Positions 1 through 9,115 are shown, numbered from the stretch's first letter. The stretch: 64,000 nucleotides of DNA from Pseudomonas syringae (GCF_023278085.1 NZ_CP066265.1:5032501-5096500), one strand, 5' to 3'. The notes: a model not told the origin generated them from the letters alone. Translations and numbers: made by a program.

Positions 1-82
1 GCGGTAACGTGAACCAGTACGCAAATAGTGGCGCAGGCCGACTGTCGGTTTGTCATACAACTTTTCGCCCTACGGCAAACTT

Positions 83-227
83 TAGGCTCTGTACGAAAAG
101 TCGGCGAGCGAAGGTCAGGCAAGGCAAAAACAGGCGAGGAAGCGGAGTCTACGTGTTGTAAATGAGCATTCTGAGCCTGTTTTTAACGCAGCATCACCGA
201 GCGCAGCCACTTTTCGTACAGAGCCTA
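83..227. mobile_element. MITE-like palindromic element
   Basis: A perfect 19-bp terminal inverted repeat lies at 83-101 and 209-227, starting TAGGCTCTGTACG on each strand. The outer TA is self-complementary, so a TA target duplication is possible. The 107-bp interior has a second inverted pair, AAAAACAGGC at 126-135 against its complement at 175-184, so the whole element can fold. It is too small to encode a transposase. This fits a non-autonomous miniature transposable element lying just upstream of the EVE gene. Bases 1-82 hold nothing I can assign: frame 1 reads three codons to a TGA at 10-12, possibly the tail of an upstream gene. Confidence 0.65.
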
Positions 228-246
228 CGTCTTTGGAGCAAGTGCA

Positions 247-696
247 ATGGCCTACTGGCTGATGAAGTCCGAGCCTGACGAATTCTCGATCAGCGACCTG
301 CAACGACTGGGCAAAGCCCGCTGGGACGGCGTGCGCAACTATCAGGCGCGTAACTTCCTGAGAGACATGGCGGTGGGGGATGAATTCTTTTTCTATCATT
401 CCAGTTGCCCTGAACCGGGCATCGCCGGGATTGGCAAAATCGCCAGGGCGGCTTATCCGGACCCGACGGCCCTGGACCCGGAAAGCCACTACCACGACGC
501 CAAGGCCAGTGCGGATAAAAACCCGTGGAGTGCCATCGACGTGGAGTTCGTGGCTATCTTCAAGAAGGTATTGGGGCTGGGTTATCTGAAACAGCAAAGC
601 ACGCTGGAACAACTGCCGCTGGTGCAGAAAGGCAGCCGGCTGTCCGTCATGCCAGTGACCGCCGAACAGTGGTCGGCAATCCTGGCACTGCGCTGA
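247..696 (+). CDS. EVE domain-containing protein
   Basis: This is a 149-residue single-domain EVE protein (PUA-like fold, related to eukaryotic THYN1). The N-terminus MAYWLMKSEPDEFS followed by WDGVRNYQARN is the family signature. EVE domains are thought to bind modified bases in DNA or RNA; the physiological role in Pseudomonas is not established. The start is set by GGAG at about 235-238, just before ATG 247. The length is normal for the stand-alone bacterial form. The gene ends 6 bp from the convergent fliL-like gene, so the two probably share a termination region. It is a cytoplasmic protein with no signal peptide or membrane segment. Confidence 0.93.
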   Translation: MAYWLMKSEPDEFSISDLQRLGKARWDGVRNYQARNFLRDMAVGDEFFFYHSSCPEPGIAGIGKIARAAYPDPTALDPESHYHDAKASADKNPWSAIDVEFVAIFKKVLGLGYLKQQSTLEQLPLVQKGSRLSVMPVTAEQWSAILALR

Positions 697-702
697 TCCG
701 CT

Positions 703-1113
703 TTACTGGACGATGAAGTTGTTGAACAGCAAGTCTTCGACCATCGGCTTGCCTTCTTCGTCGTTCATGACGCGCTGAACCTGCTTGAGCGCTTCCTGAC
801 GAATATTTTCTTTTGCTTCAGCACTGCTCATCGAATCGACCGTCTGCTGGGTAAACAGCGCGACCAGTTGATTGCGAATCAGTGCGTCATGGCGTTTGAC
901 CGCAGCTTCGGCATCGGCACCGGTTACGCGCAATGCAATATCCGCTTTGTAGACGCGGAGTTTCGGGCCGCCATCCAGTGCGTAATTGCCCACGAACGGA
1001 GGCGTCAGCGAAACATACGACGCCTTCGGAGGGCCACCTTCTTCCTTGGCTTCTTCCTGCGCCATGACGGGCAACGACAAGGCCAGCAATACCATCAGAA
1101 TCCACGCTTTCAC
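703..1113 (-). CDS. FliL-like flagellar basal body-associated protein
   Basis: This 136-residue protein resembles FliL, which sits at the flagellar motor and influences torque or stator function. An N-terminal hydrophobic segment (about residues 3-18, ending PVMA before QEEAKEE) looks like a cleavable signal or membrane anchor. A FliL-like C-terminal domain follows, with the LRVTGADAE and IRNQLVALF stretches. I chose the GTG start at 1113 because AAGGAG lies 6 nt upstream; an upstream in-frame ATG at 1140 lacks a ribosome site. It is not in a flagellar cluster here, so it is a FliL paralogue rather than the fli-operon copy. Its function in this position is inferred from family only. Confidence 0.85.
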   Translation of the reverse strand: MKAWILMVLLALSLPVMAQEEAKEEGGPPKASYVSLTPPFVGNYALDGGPKLRVYKADIALRVTGADAEAAVKRHDALIRNQLVALFTQQTVDSMSSAEAKENIRQEALKQVQRVMNDEEGKPMVEDLLFNNFIVQ

Positions 1114-1243
1114 AGTCCACTCCTTAATACGGTTTGCCACGTAGCTTACAGCTTATGTGTGCTTATCAGGCAGGGCCATGCTTGTTGACCCGATGACCCA
1201 CTTAACTGACTTTATCGGCCATAACCGGAAAAGGAATAGCCCG

Positions 1244-2227
1244 ATGAAAGCCCTGCTCTGCAAAGCCTTTGGTCCTGCCACTACGTTAGTGCTTGAAGAC
1301 GTCCCCGGCCCGAAGATCAAACACAACGAAATCCTGCTCGACGTCCGCGCAGCCGGGGTCAACTTTCCCGACACGCTCATCATCGAAGGCAAATACCAGT
1401 TCAAACCGCCCTTCCCGTTCTCACCGGGCGGCGAGGCGGCAGGCGTGATAGCGGCCGTAGGCGAAAAAGTCAGCCACTTAAAACCCGGCGACCGGGTCAT
1501 GGCCCTCACCGGCTGGGGCAGCTTCGCCGAACAGGTCGCCGTCCCCCACTACAACGTGCTGTCGATCCCGGAACGCATGGACTTCACCACCGCCGCTGCC
1601 TTCAGCATGACCTACGGCACCTCCATGCACGCGCTCAAACAGCGCGCCAACCTGCAACCCGGCGAAACCCTGCTGGTGCTCGGCGCATCCGGTGGCGTCG
1701 GCCTGGCCGCCGTCGAAATCGGCAAAGCCATGGGCGCCCGCGTCATCGCTGCGGCCAGCAGCGCCGAAAAACTTGAAGTGGCCAAAAATGCTGGCGCAGA
1801 CGAACTCATCAACTACAGCGAAACCAGCCTCAAGGACGAAATCAAGCGCCTCACCAACGGCAACGGCGCCGACGTGATCTACGACCCGGTCGGCGGCGAC
1901 CTCTTCGACCAGGCCATTCGCGCCATCGCCTGGAACGGCCGCCTGCTGGTCGTCGGCTTCGCCAGCGGCCGCATCCCCGACCTGCCCGTCAACCTCGCCC
2001 TGCTCAAAGGTGCCTCGGTGGTCGGCGTATTCTGGGGCTCGTTTGCCCAGAGACAACCACAGGACAATGCGGCGAACTTCAAGCAGTTGTTTGCGTGGTT
2101 TGAAGAGGGGAAGTTGAAGCCGCTGGTGTCGACGGTTTATCCGCTGGAGCGAGCTGGGGAGGCGATTGATTTGTTGGGTGGGCGCAGGGCTGTGGGGAAA
2201 GTGGTGGTCGTAGTGAGACAGACCTGA
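1244..2227 (+). CDS. NADPH:quinone oxidoreductase family protein (MDR superfamily)
   Basis: This 327-residue medium-chain dehydrogenase/reductase has an N-terminal GroES-like domain (MKALLCKAFGPAT...) and a Rossmann domain with the dinucleotide motif GASGGVGLAAVE near residue 147. No catalytic-zinc cysteine/histidine set is visible, which fits the zinc-free quinone oxidoreductase (Qor) branch. It should reduce quinones or enones with NADPH in the cytoplasm. ATG 1244 is chosen because AAAGGA lies about 8 nt upstream and the protein then begins with the conserved MKALL; the open frame runs back to 1157 without such support. Exact substrate is unknown. The last codons (2100-2220) are less GC-rich than the rest, grading into the low-GC bacteriocin island. 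Confidence 0.9.
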   Translation: MKALLCKAFGPATTLVLEDVPGPKIKHNEILLDVRAAGVNFPDTLIIEGKYQFKPPFPFSPGGEAAGVIAAVGEKVSHLKPGDRVMALTGWGSFAEQVAVPHYNVLSIPERMDFTTAAAFSMTYGTSMHALKQRANLQPGETLLVLGASGGVGLAAVEIGKAMGARVIAAASSAEKLEVAKNAGADELINYSETSLKDEIKRLTNGNGADVIYDPVGGDLFDQAIRAIAWNGRLLVVGFASGRIPDLPVNLALLKGASVVGVFWGSFAQRQPQDNAANFKQLFAWFEEGKLKPLVSTVYPLERAGEAIDLLGGRRAVGKVVVVVRQT

Positions 2228-2327
2228 AAAATTCCAATGATCCAAAAAATCTAGCATCTCAATACATATATATGTCATTAGCGCTTGAGGACTAAAACAA
2301 CATAGCCATACAGACAAGGAGAACTGT

Positions 2328-4274
2328 ATGGCCACATGAATAAAGCGGCAAACAAACATATTACATGACCGGACAAGCGGGACTGTAAACATAAGTCACG
2401 GAAGCTCGTCCAAACCTCAAAACACTGGCTTCTTTGGAAGTGGCTTTACTAATACCGGCGCGTCCAGTAGCAAACGGAGACGCAGGCGTCTACAGGCACG
2501 CGCACAACAGCAAGCAGCACAGGCACGAGCACGAGCACGAGCACGTTCCGAGGCTCAGGCACTTGCAGAACTTCAGGCTGCCGAGCAGGCTGCGGCACAA
2601 GCAAGAGCTCAGGCAGAATTAACTGAGCGAGCCCGTGTAGCATCACATGCACAAGCTCAAGCTCAAGCTCAAGCTCAAGCTCAAGCTGAGAAAGGTGAAG
2701 CGCATCGTCGTTCTATTGAAACACTGTCTGACAATTATCCGCTGGCACAGTCGGGATTAGCGTCACTCTACTCAAGCGCCTCTGAAGCGCTACAGAATAC
2801 TATTCAAAAAGAAGTCGAATCTGGTTTCGACCTGAACTTCGAGCATCCGAGTGAACAACAGCTTCTGGATTTAGTACTTCATGAAAAAGCACGCATCAAT
2901 TATCTGATTTCAGGTAAGAAAGAACAATTGGACAGGCAGGTCTCTGTTGAGCGGTCGGCCCAAAACAGCCCCGACTCTACACAGCAGGATTACCGGAACT
3001 ATCTTGAGCACCAAACTCAAGGTGATCCCGCACTCATACAGCATGCCCATCAAGCGTGGGTAGACTCGTTATCCAAGGCATACGATGCAAAGCTTCTCGC
3101 CGAATCTATTGCGTTGCTAAATGAAAAATCAGCAGCGCTGTCCATTCGTCATGCCGAGCTGTCGCTGGCCAGCAAGGCGGCGAGTCAAGATGCACAGCAG
3201 ACATCATCCCGGCAGGCCGCTGGCATCGAAAAGCTGTGGTCAATTATTGCCCCCGCAGCAACGACCACCGCAGCGCCGGGCATCAGAAGCGTTGCGACCA
3301 ACATCGCGAAAGATCAGCTCATCAGGATGGCGACCAGAACGCTGGGCAGCAATCTGGTCACGCTGTTAGCGATGTATCCACAACCGCTGGGCGATGCAGA
3401 ATTGCCTCCCGCCGTCATCGCCACTCCCCTGTCGCAGCTCAACCTGCCGCCGCATATCGACCTGGAATACGTTGCCAGTGTCAAAGGCACGCTCGACGTC
3501 CCTCATCGACTGGTGTCGAACGAAGCCGGAACGAGCGGCGCTGTGCGCTGGATGGCTGCGGATGGTGTGAACGTTGGCACCAAGGTGCGCGTAAGAACGT
3601 TCACCTACAACGCAGCGAACAATTCCTACGAATTTATCCGCGACGGTGAGTCCACACCGGCACTGATATGGACGCCAATAGCTCGACCGGCAGACGGTTC
3701 GACCAGCTCACCGGCGGGACCGCCAGCGCTGCCGGTAGATCCAGGCAACGCGGTAACCCCTTTTGTACCGGAGCTTGAAGCTTACCCAGCGATTGATCGA
3801 GATGATCCCGATGACTACATTCTCATCTCACCGATTGATTCCGGGCTGCCGAACACCTACCTGCTGTTCAAGGACCCAAGGTCCATTCCGGGGGTTGCGA
3901 GTGGGTATGGTGAGGCGGTAACAGCGACCTGGTTGAGAGGATCGACGGCAAGCCAACCAGCACCGATTCCTTCCAGTATTGCGGAAAAGCTGAGTGGGCG
4001 ACCATTCGCAAGTTTTGACAAGTTAAGGGAAGCGATCTGGCTGGAAGTATCCAAAGATCCGGAACTCAGCCGTCATATTGGAGAGCTGAACCTTGAAGAG
4101 CTATCAAACAAACGTGCACCTCGCGCACCGTTAGCAGATCACGTAGGCAAACGCGTGAAATATGAAATCCATCACAAACATTGGGTTAGTGACGGGGGAT
4201 CAGTTTATGATCTGGACAACCTTATAATCATGACACCTAAAGAACATATTCAAACTCACAGGAAAGACCAATGA
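2328..4274 (+). CDS. S-type pyocin / colicin E9-like HNH DNase bacteriocin, 5' end disrupted
   Basis: This is a secreted DNase bacteriocin that kills related strains. The frame is open from 2340 to the stop at 4272-4274. In order it encodes a Gly/Ser-rich segment (about 2385-2475), an Arg/Ala/Gln coiled-coil region with AQ repeats, a helical region, a pyocin-S domain (DDYILISPIDSGLP) and a colicin E9-type HNH nuclease with EIHHKHW, PKEHIQTH and the preceding LREAIWLEVSKDPELS. No ATG, GTG or TTG occurs in this frame between the stop at 2337 and TTG 2928. A good ribosome site (AAGGAG, 2316-2321) serves ATG 2328, but that start hits TGA after three codons. Annotation from 2928 would drop about 180 residues of plausible bacteriocin. 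It may be inactive, read through by frameshifting, or affected by sequence error. The immunity gene overlaps its stop. Confidence 0.8.
2652..2687 (+). repeat. six tandem copies of CAAGCT inside the bacteriocin gene
   Basis: The hexamer CAAGCT is repeated exactly six times and encodes alternating Gln-Ala within the coiled-coil part of the bacteriocin. A shorter run of GCACGA lies upstream at 2523-2540 (three copies plus a partial). Copy-number changes would add or remove two residues per unit without breaking the frame. Confidence 0.9.
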
Positions 4275-4552
4275 CACTAAAGTCTAAATTAAGCGATTAT
4301 ACCGAAGCTGAATTCATGGAAATCCTGAATGAGCTTTTTGCTGGCGTAAGCGAGACTAAAGAAAATGCTGAAGAATACGTTAATAGCCTTGTCGATCACA
4401 TCACAGATGTCACCGAACATCCAGAGAAGTCGGACCTATTATATTATCCACCCGAAGGCCGAGAAGATAGCGCCGCTGGGGTCATGAAAGAGATTAAAGA
4501 ATGGCGAGCTAAAAATGGCAAGCCCGGCTTCAAGACATCTGTTGCCTCATAG
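4271..4552 (+). CDS. colicin E9/pyocin-type DNase immunity protein
   Basis: This 93-residue acidic protein resembles the Im9/pyocin immunity family, which binds the HNH nuclease domain tightly and blocks it in the producer cell. It opens MTLKSKLSDYTEAEFM and contains the ELFAGVS, DLLYYPPEG and GVMKEIKEWRA segments; the Tyr-Tyr-Pro motif is the nuclease-contacting helix III signature in Im proteins. Its ATG at 4271 overlaps the toxin stop (ATGA), so translation is coupled. It looks intact although the toxin's own start is damaged, so the strain should still be protected against cognate bacteriocins. Confidence 0.93.
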   Translation: MTLKSKLSDYTEAEFMEILNELFAGVSETKENAEEYVNSLVDHITDVTEHPEKSDLLYYPPEGREDSAAGVMKEIKEWRAKNGKPGFKTSVAS

Positions 4553-4589
4553 TCGACTATAAACTTAAATAAAAGAAGGAAAACTGTCC

Positions 4590-5382
4590 ATGGACGAACT
4601 AAACCATCAGCTTAATCAACTTCCTAATTTTCTACATGCAGAAGTTTCTCATCATGTTGGAAATACTGACGGACAACCGCAGGCATATATAGTAGAACGC
4701 CATATAAACGCTGCCAACCATCTAATGGCTAGTAAGCGTGCCCCCCCTGCGCCAAGATCATATTGACAATATAACATTCATGTGGGGTGACACGAGATCG
4801 TCAAAGCATGACATGGAGAACAGGGCGTTGCTCCGCAGCATGCCGGGGAGCGTTCAAACTGATTTTTTCTCAATGACTATCGATGCTGATTTTCATATGC
4901 AGAGCATTCGATTTTTGAGTGAGTTCAAGATCAGCCTCGAATCACTGCATGCTCGATTAAAAGAACAAGAGCGTCAACACGCTGAGCGCCTTGCCCAGGA
5001 AGCCGCACAACGCCAAGCCGAAGAGGCAGCGCGCGCAAAAGCCGAAGCTGAAGAAACAGCGAGAAGAATTGCGCAAGAACAAGCTGCGCAGCAGCGAGCT
5101 CAGGAAGCCGCGCTGCAATTGGCTCAGCGTCAGATAGAAGAAGCAGAGCGTGCCTTGGCGCAGCGCTTGGCAGAAGAAGCCCGCGTGCGCGAAGCGGAGT
5201 CTCGCCAGGCAGTACACGTGACATTTGGGCCGGACGCCTTACGCGACGTTGAAGGCGCGATCAAGGTATTGAAAGACTCCATCGAAATCGCGATCACAGA
5301 CTTTTCGAATGCGATCACCGCTCACGGAGCGCTCGACATGAGTCAGCTTGAAGCAATTCAACATATGAGCGCCACTCACTGA
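4590..5382 (+). pseudogene. coiled-coil bacteriocin-associated gene, frameshifted at a C7 tract
   Basis: ATG 4590 follows AAGAAGG and opens a frame (MDELNHQLNQLPNFLHAEVS...) that stops at 4764-4766 after 58 residues. A second frame, open from GTG 4738, runs to 5382 without its own ribosome site. The two overlap across a run of seven C at 4741-4747. Removing one C would fuse them into a 263-residue protein with an N-terminal helical domain and a long charged coiled coil (roughly residues 145-215, rich in AEEAARAKAEAEE-type heptads). The helical region weakly resembles the segment just before TTG 2928 in the upstream toxin. I do not recognise the function; location 37 bp after the immunity gene suggests a bacteriocin-related product. 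It could be a decayed gene, a phase-variable gene or a sequencing error. Confidence 0.6.
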
Positions 5383-5397
5383 GTTCTCCCGACAAAG

Positions 5398-5429
5398 CCT
5401 GGACCAAGGCAATGATGCTTTGGTCCAGG
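5398..5429. terminator. possible bidirectional terminator hairpin
   Basis: CCTGGACCAA at 5398-5407 pairs perfectly with TTGGTCCAGG at 5420-5429 around a 12-nt loop. It lies 15 bp after the end of the coiled-coil gene and before the oppositely oriented fragment. No strong T run follows on either strand, so termination is inferred from position. Confidence 0.45.
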
Positions 5430-5479
5430 CGCTGTGCATCAAGTGATGCTGACGCGAGCGTTATAAACAGACCAGACCA

Positions 5480-5777
5480 CTACAGCGCCTTCCTGACATT
5501 CTCCGGCAAATAATCCACGTCCTGCGCATGGTTTTTTTTGGCATTGGGCGACGATGCCCGGCACCGCCTCCAGCAGTTCAATAACCAGAGCCTGACGTTC
5601 GTCCAGGCTGAGAAACTGCTCTATGAGCGGGCCGCTCGACAGGTACAGCTCTGTTCGCGTGAACACATCCGGCTTGGCGTTCTTCCGCCACCTGGCACCC
5701 ACAGTGGTTTTGCTTGCGAAAACTGAAGCTTGCTCAAAGCAGGGGGATTGCCTCAAATGAAAATGCTCAATGTTCAT
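5480..5777 (-). pseudogene. small gene of unknown function, frameshifted at a T8 tract
   Basis: The minus-strand frame from about 5777 reads ...TELYLSSGPLIEQFLSLDERQALVIELLEA..., a convincing helical protein, down to a run of eight T (5532-5539; A8 on the coding strand). After that run the reading becomes unlikely (Cys/Gly-rich). Shifting one base gives NHAQDVDYLPENVRKAL and a stop at 5480-5482, which looks like a natural C-terminus. I do not recognise the family and the true start is uncertain; the first 40 residues from 5777 may not be coding. It lies between the bacteriocin island and glpT and is probably a remnant or carries a homopolymer error. Confidence 0.4.
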
Positions 5778-5895
5778 AAAAGAACAACAATTCGTCCCGT
5801 TTTCCTACGAAAAATCAGCCGAGAGGCACTGCTTTTTTCTGTAATGAAAATGTAATATTCGCATTCGCAAAAAAATAATAATCAGGAGCATCTCC

Positions 5896-7269
5896 ATGTT
5901 TGGTTTTTTCCGTCCCGCCAGGCACCAGACACCCCTTCCCGAAGAAAAAGTCGACAGCACTTATCGTCGCCTGCGCTGGCAGATCTTCGCCGGTATCTTT
6001 ATCGGTTATGCCGGTTACTACCTGCTGCGCAAGAATTTCTCGCTGGCAATGCCTTACCTGATCGACGAGGGCTACACGCGGGGCCAGCTGGGCGTGGCGA
6101 TGTCGGCCATCGCGATTGCCTATGGTCTGTCGAAATTCCTCATGGGCATCGTTTCGGACCGCTCCAACCCGCGTTACTTCCTGCCGTTCGGCCTGCTGGT
6201 CTCTGCGGGGATCATGTTTGTCTTCGGTTTTGCGCACTGGGCAACCTCCAGCGTCACGATCATGTTTGTGCTGCTGTTCATCAACGGCTGGGCGCAGGGC
6301 ATGGGCTGGCCGCCGAGCGGGCGGACGATGGTCCACTGGTGGTCGCAGAAAGAGCGCGGCGGCGTGGTGTCGGTGTGGAACGTGGCGCACAACGTCGGCG
6401 GCGGCCTGATCGGTCCGCTGTTCCTGCTCGGCATGGGCTGGACCAACGACTGGCATGCGGCGTTCTACGTACCGGCTGCAGTAGCGCTGCTGGTGGCGGT
6501 ATTTGCGTTCGTCATGATGCGCGACACGCCGCAATCCGTGGGCCTGCCGCCTATCGAGCACTACAAGAACGATTACCCGGAAGGCTACGACGCAAGTCAC
6601 GAAGAAGAATTCAGCGCCAGGGAAATCTTCGTCAAGTATGTGCTGCGCAACAAGTTCCTCTGGTACATCGCCATGGCCAACGTGTTCGTCTACCTGCTGC
6701 GCTATGGCGTGCTGGACTGGGCGCCGACGTACCTGAAAGAGGCCAAGCACTTTTCGGTTGATAAAACCTCGTGGGCTTACTTTCTGTACGAGTGGGCGGG
6801 CATTCCGGGCACGCTGCTGTGCGGCTGGATGTCGGACAAGATCTTCAAGGGCAATCGCGGCCTGACCGGCATGGTGTTCATGTTTCTGGTGACCATCGCC
6901 ACGCTGGTGTACTGGCTGAACCCTGAAGGCAACCCGACCGTCGACATGATCGCACTGGTGTCCATCGGCTTCCTGATCTACGGCCCGGTGATGCTGATCG
7001 GCTTGCAGGCGCTGGAACTCGCGCCGAAGAAGGCTGCGGGTACGGCAGCAGGTTTCACCGGTCTGTTCGGTTATCTGGGCGGTTCGGTCGCAGCCAGTGC
7101 GGCGATGGGCTACACGGTTGACCACTTCGGCTGGGATGGCGGCTTCGTGCTGCTGATCGGCGCGTGCATTCTGGCGATGGCGTTTCTGGCGCCGACGCTA
7201 CGGCACAAACAGGTCGCCAGCAGTTCCAGAGACACCACTGGTGACGCCTCCCACCCTCCCAAGGCCTGA
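5896..7269 (+). CDS. glpT: glycerol-3-phosphate transporter GlpT (MFS)
   Basis: This 457-residue major facilitator protein has twelve predicted membrane segments. It carries the organophosphate:phosphate antiporter signatures [19 protein letters not shown] near the N-terminus and [19 protein letters not shown] in the mid region. It exchanges external sn-glycerol-3-phosphate for internal phosphate at the inner membrane and is also the usual entry route for fosfomycin. AGGAG at 5884-5888 supports ATG 5896. It stands alone here; other glp genes are not in the window. The upstream 100 bp is AT-rich and presumably holds its promoter. It converges on chaC with only 1 bp between the stops. Confidence 0.95.
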   Translation: MFGFFRPARHQTPLPEEKVDSTYRRLRWQIFAGIFIGYAGYYLLRKNFSLAMPYLIDEGYTRGQLGVAMSAIAIAYGLSKFLMGIVSDRSNPRYFLPFGLLVSAGIMFVFGFAHWATSSVTIMFVLLFINGWAQGMGWPPSGRTMVHWWSQKERGGVVSVWNVAHNVGGGLIGPLFLLGMGWTNDWHAAFYVPAAVALLVAVFAFVMMRDTPQSVGLPPIEHYKNDYPEGYDASHEEEFSAREIFVKYVLRNKFLWYIAMANVFVYLLRYGVLDWAPTYLKEAKHFSVDKTSWAYFLYEWAGIPGTLLCGWMSDKIFKGNRGLTGMVFMFLVTIATLVYWLNPEGNPTVDMIALVSIGFLIYGPVMLIGLQALELAPKKAAGTAAGFTGLFGYLGGSVAASAAMGYTVDHFGWDGGFVLLIGACILAMAFLAPTLRHKQVASSSRDTTGDASHPPKA

Positions 7270-7270
7270 G

Positions 7271-7939
7271 TCAGGCGGTTGCTGACTTGCAGCGCTTGAG
7301 CCGCGCCTCCAGATTCAGGTCTGGCATGGCGTGGCTACGCAGGGCCTTGGCGGTTTGCTCCACGTACTCGCGGGTGGTGCCATAACGCCCGCTGGCGGTG
7401 GCCAGCACATGGCTGAGCACGCTGTCTGGCAGGTTGCCCGCATAGCTGGGCAGATGCCGCTCCAGGACAAAACCCAACGCCTGCACTTTTCTGCCGTCCT
7501 CAAGACGGCAGTTGAGCCAGTGCGGGCGATACGAGGGGTACGGCATTTCGCGCTCCCACAGCGCCAGCAGCGACTTTTCCAGGCATTCATCCGGCAGACG
7601 GTAGGCGAAACCGGTGCAGGAGCCGCCGCGATCCAGGCCAAATACCAGACCGGGGACTTCCGGCGTACCGCGATGTTCGTGGGACCACAGGTAAAGCCCG
7701 CGGTGATAACCGTGCACGCGCGCGCGCTGGCTCTCTACGGCGGTGCACTCGGGCCGCCAGATCAGTGAGCCGTAGGCGAACAGCCAGACCGGGCCGCCCT
7801 TGTGACGACGCATGGTGGCGCCCATGGATGCGAGCAGTTGCTCGCGGGTAAGCTGCGGGCCCATATCGATAACGGGCGGATACGTCAGGCCGAGGCCGTC
7901 GTGCACCGCCGCGGCCAACTCGTTGACTGGATTGTCCAT
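7271..7939 (-). CDS. glutathione-specific gamma-glutamylcyclotransferase (ChaC family)
   Basis: This 222-residue cytoplasmic enzyme should cleave glutathione to 5-oxoproline and Cys-Gly. The ChaC motif YGSLIW lies near residue 55, and the catalytic Glu is probably in ALWEREMPYPSY near residue 130. GGGAGG lies immediately before ATG 7939, confirming the start. A 7-bp perfect dyad (CTGACAG at 7948-7954 against 7960-7966) sits next to that ribosome site in the 5' leader. It is transcribed away from the ferredoxin-type reductase upstream and converges on glpT. Glutathione synthesis (gshA) is elsewhere in the window and not linked. Confidence 0.92.
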   Translation of the reverse strand: MDNPVNELAAAVHDGLGLTYPPVIDMGPQLTREQLLASMGATMRRHKGGPVWLFAYGSLIWRPECTAVESQRARVHGYHRGLYLWSHEHRGTPEVPGLVFGLDRGGSCTGFAYRLPDECLEKSLLALWEREMPYPSYRPHWLNCRLEDGRKVQALGFVLERHLPSYAGNLPDSVLSHVLATASGRYGTTREYVEQTAKALRSHAMPDLNLEARLKRCKSATA

Positions 7940-8146
7940 TTGCCTCCCTGACAGGTTGACTGTCAGTCTTTACCGAGCCCCGCTGACTCGCTCGTGGGTG
8001 AGCGGCATCAGGGTGTCGTGGTTCGGTTCTCTCTGCAGGCCACAGGCCTGTGTTGCCAAAAAACGTCCGGCGAGCCAATGACATCGCCGAAAACTCTAAG
8101 CAGTTGAAGCAATTTACACTCCATTTGCCTTGCCGTCAGTCCGGAG

Positions 8147-9115
8147 TCATGGACGCGGGGCGTAGGCGAACACATCCGCACGCATCTGATGAGCGTCCAT
8201 GCCGGCGCTGACAAGGGCGTCCAGCGTTCCGTAAATCATCGCCGGCGAGCCGCTGGCGTAGACGTGTACCGCCGACAAATCCTTGATGTCTTCGCAGACG
8301 GCTTCATGCAGCAGGCCGCAACGCCCTTCCCAGCCGCACACATCGCTGACCACCTTGTGCAGGAACAGGTTGGGCAGTTTCGCCCATTCATCCCAATGCC
8401 TGACCTGATAAAAATCGTCAGGCTTGCGCACGCCCCAATACAGATGCACCGGGTACTTGAAGCCCTTGGCGCGGCAATGCTCGATCAGGCTGTTCATCTG
8501 CGCCATGCCGGTGCCTGCGGCGATCAGCACCAGCGGGCCGTCCGGCAGGTCGGCCAGATGGGTATCGCCAAACGGCAACTCGACCCGCGCCATTTTGTTG
8601 CGCTGCAACTGTTCGATCAGGCTGCGTGCACTGTCTTCGCGAACCAGCACATGCAGTTCCAGCTCGCGGCCGGTGTGCGGAGCCGAAGCGATGGAAAATG
8701 CCGATTTCTCGCCATTCTCACGCTCGATCATCAGGTACTGTCCGGCGTGATAGCGCGGTGCCTTGCCGGCTGGCGCGCGCAGACCAACTCGCCAGACATC
8801 GCCCCCCACCTCGACGCACTCGCTCACCTGGCAGGCAAAACTGCGTACCGGCAACTCGCCTTTGGCCAGCACGCCGTCCCACAGCACGACGCACTCTTCG
8901 AGCGGCTCGGCCACGCAGGTGTGAATCTCGCCATGATCAAGCTCCTGCCCCGACTGCATCACCCGGCCCTCGACCAGCAACGCCGAGCAGACATGGCAAT
9001 TGCCGTTGCGACAGCTCTGCGGACAATCGTAGCCGAGGCGCTGTGCGGCATCGAGAATCCGCTCGCCCGGCAGGGTTTCCAGCACCGCACCTGACGGCTG
9101 CAAGGTTACGCGCAT
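8147..9115 (-). CDS. [2Fe-2S] ferredoxin / FAD / NAD(P)H reductase (CDP-6-deoxy-glucoseen reductase-like)
   Basis: This 322-residue flavoprotein has an N-terminal plant-type [2Fe-2S] domain (CPQSCRNGNCHVC near residues 36-48, with the fourth Cys near 75). An FAD-binding barrel (YLMIERENGEKSAFSIAS) and an NAD(P)-binding domain (LVLIAAGTGMAQMNSL) follow. It moves electrons from NAD(P)H through FAD to the iron-sulfur cluster. It is commonly named CDP-6-deoxy-delta-3,4-glucoseen reductase, but there is no deoxysugar cluster here. The ATG at 9115 overlaps the ubiD stop (TGATG), so it is translationally coupled to ubiD; a role in flavin or quinone metabolism is therefore a reasonable inference. Confidence 0.87.
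   Translation of the reverse strand: MRVTLQPSGAVLETLPGERILDAAQRLGYDCPQSCRNGNCHVCSALLVEGRVMQSGQELDHGEIHTCVAEPLEECVVLWDGVLAKGELPVRSFACQVSECVEVGGDVWRVGLRAPAGKAPRYHAGQYLMIERENGEKSAFSIASAPHTGRELELHVLVREDSARSLIEQLQRNKMARVELPFGDTHLADLPDGPLVLIAAGTGMAQMNSLIEHCRAKGFKYPVHLYWGVRKPDDFYQVRHWDEWAKLPNLFLHKVVSDVCGWEGRCGLLHEAVCEDIKDLSAVHVYASGSPAMIYGTLDALVSAGMDAHQMRADVFAYAPRP

Noticed and set aside
5692..5714. sigma-54-like TGGCAC...TTGCT pair
   Set aside because: The spacing between the two elements is several bases too long.
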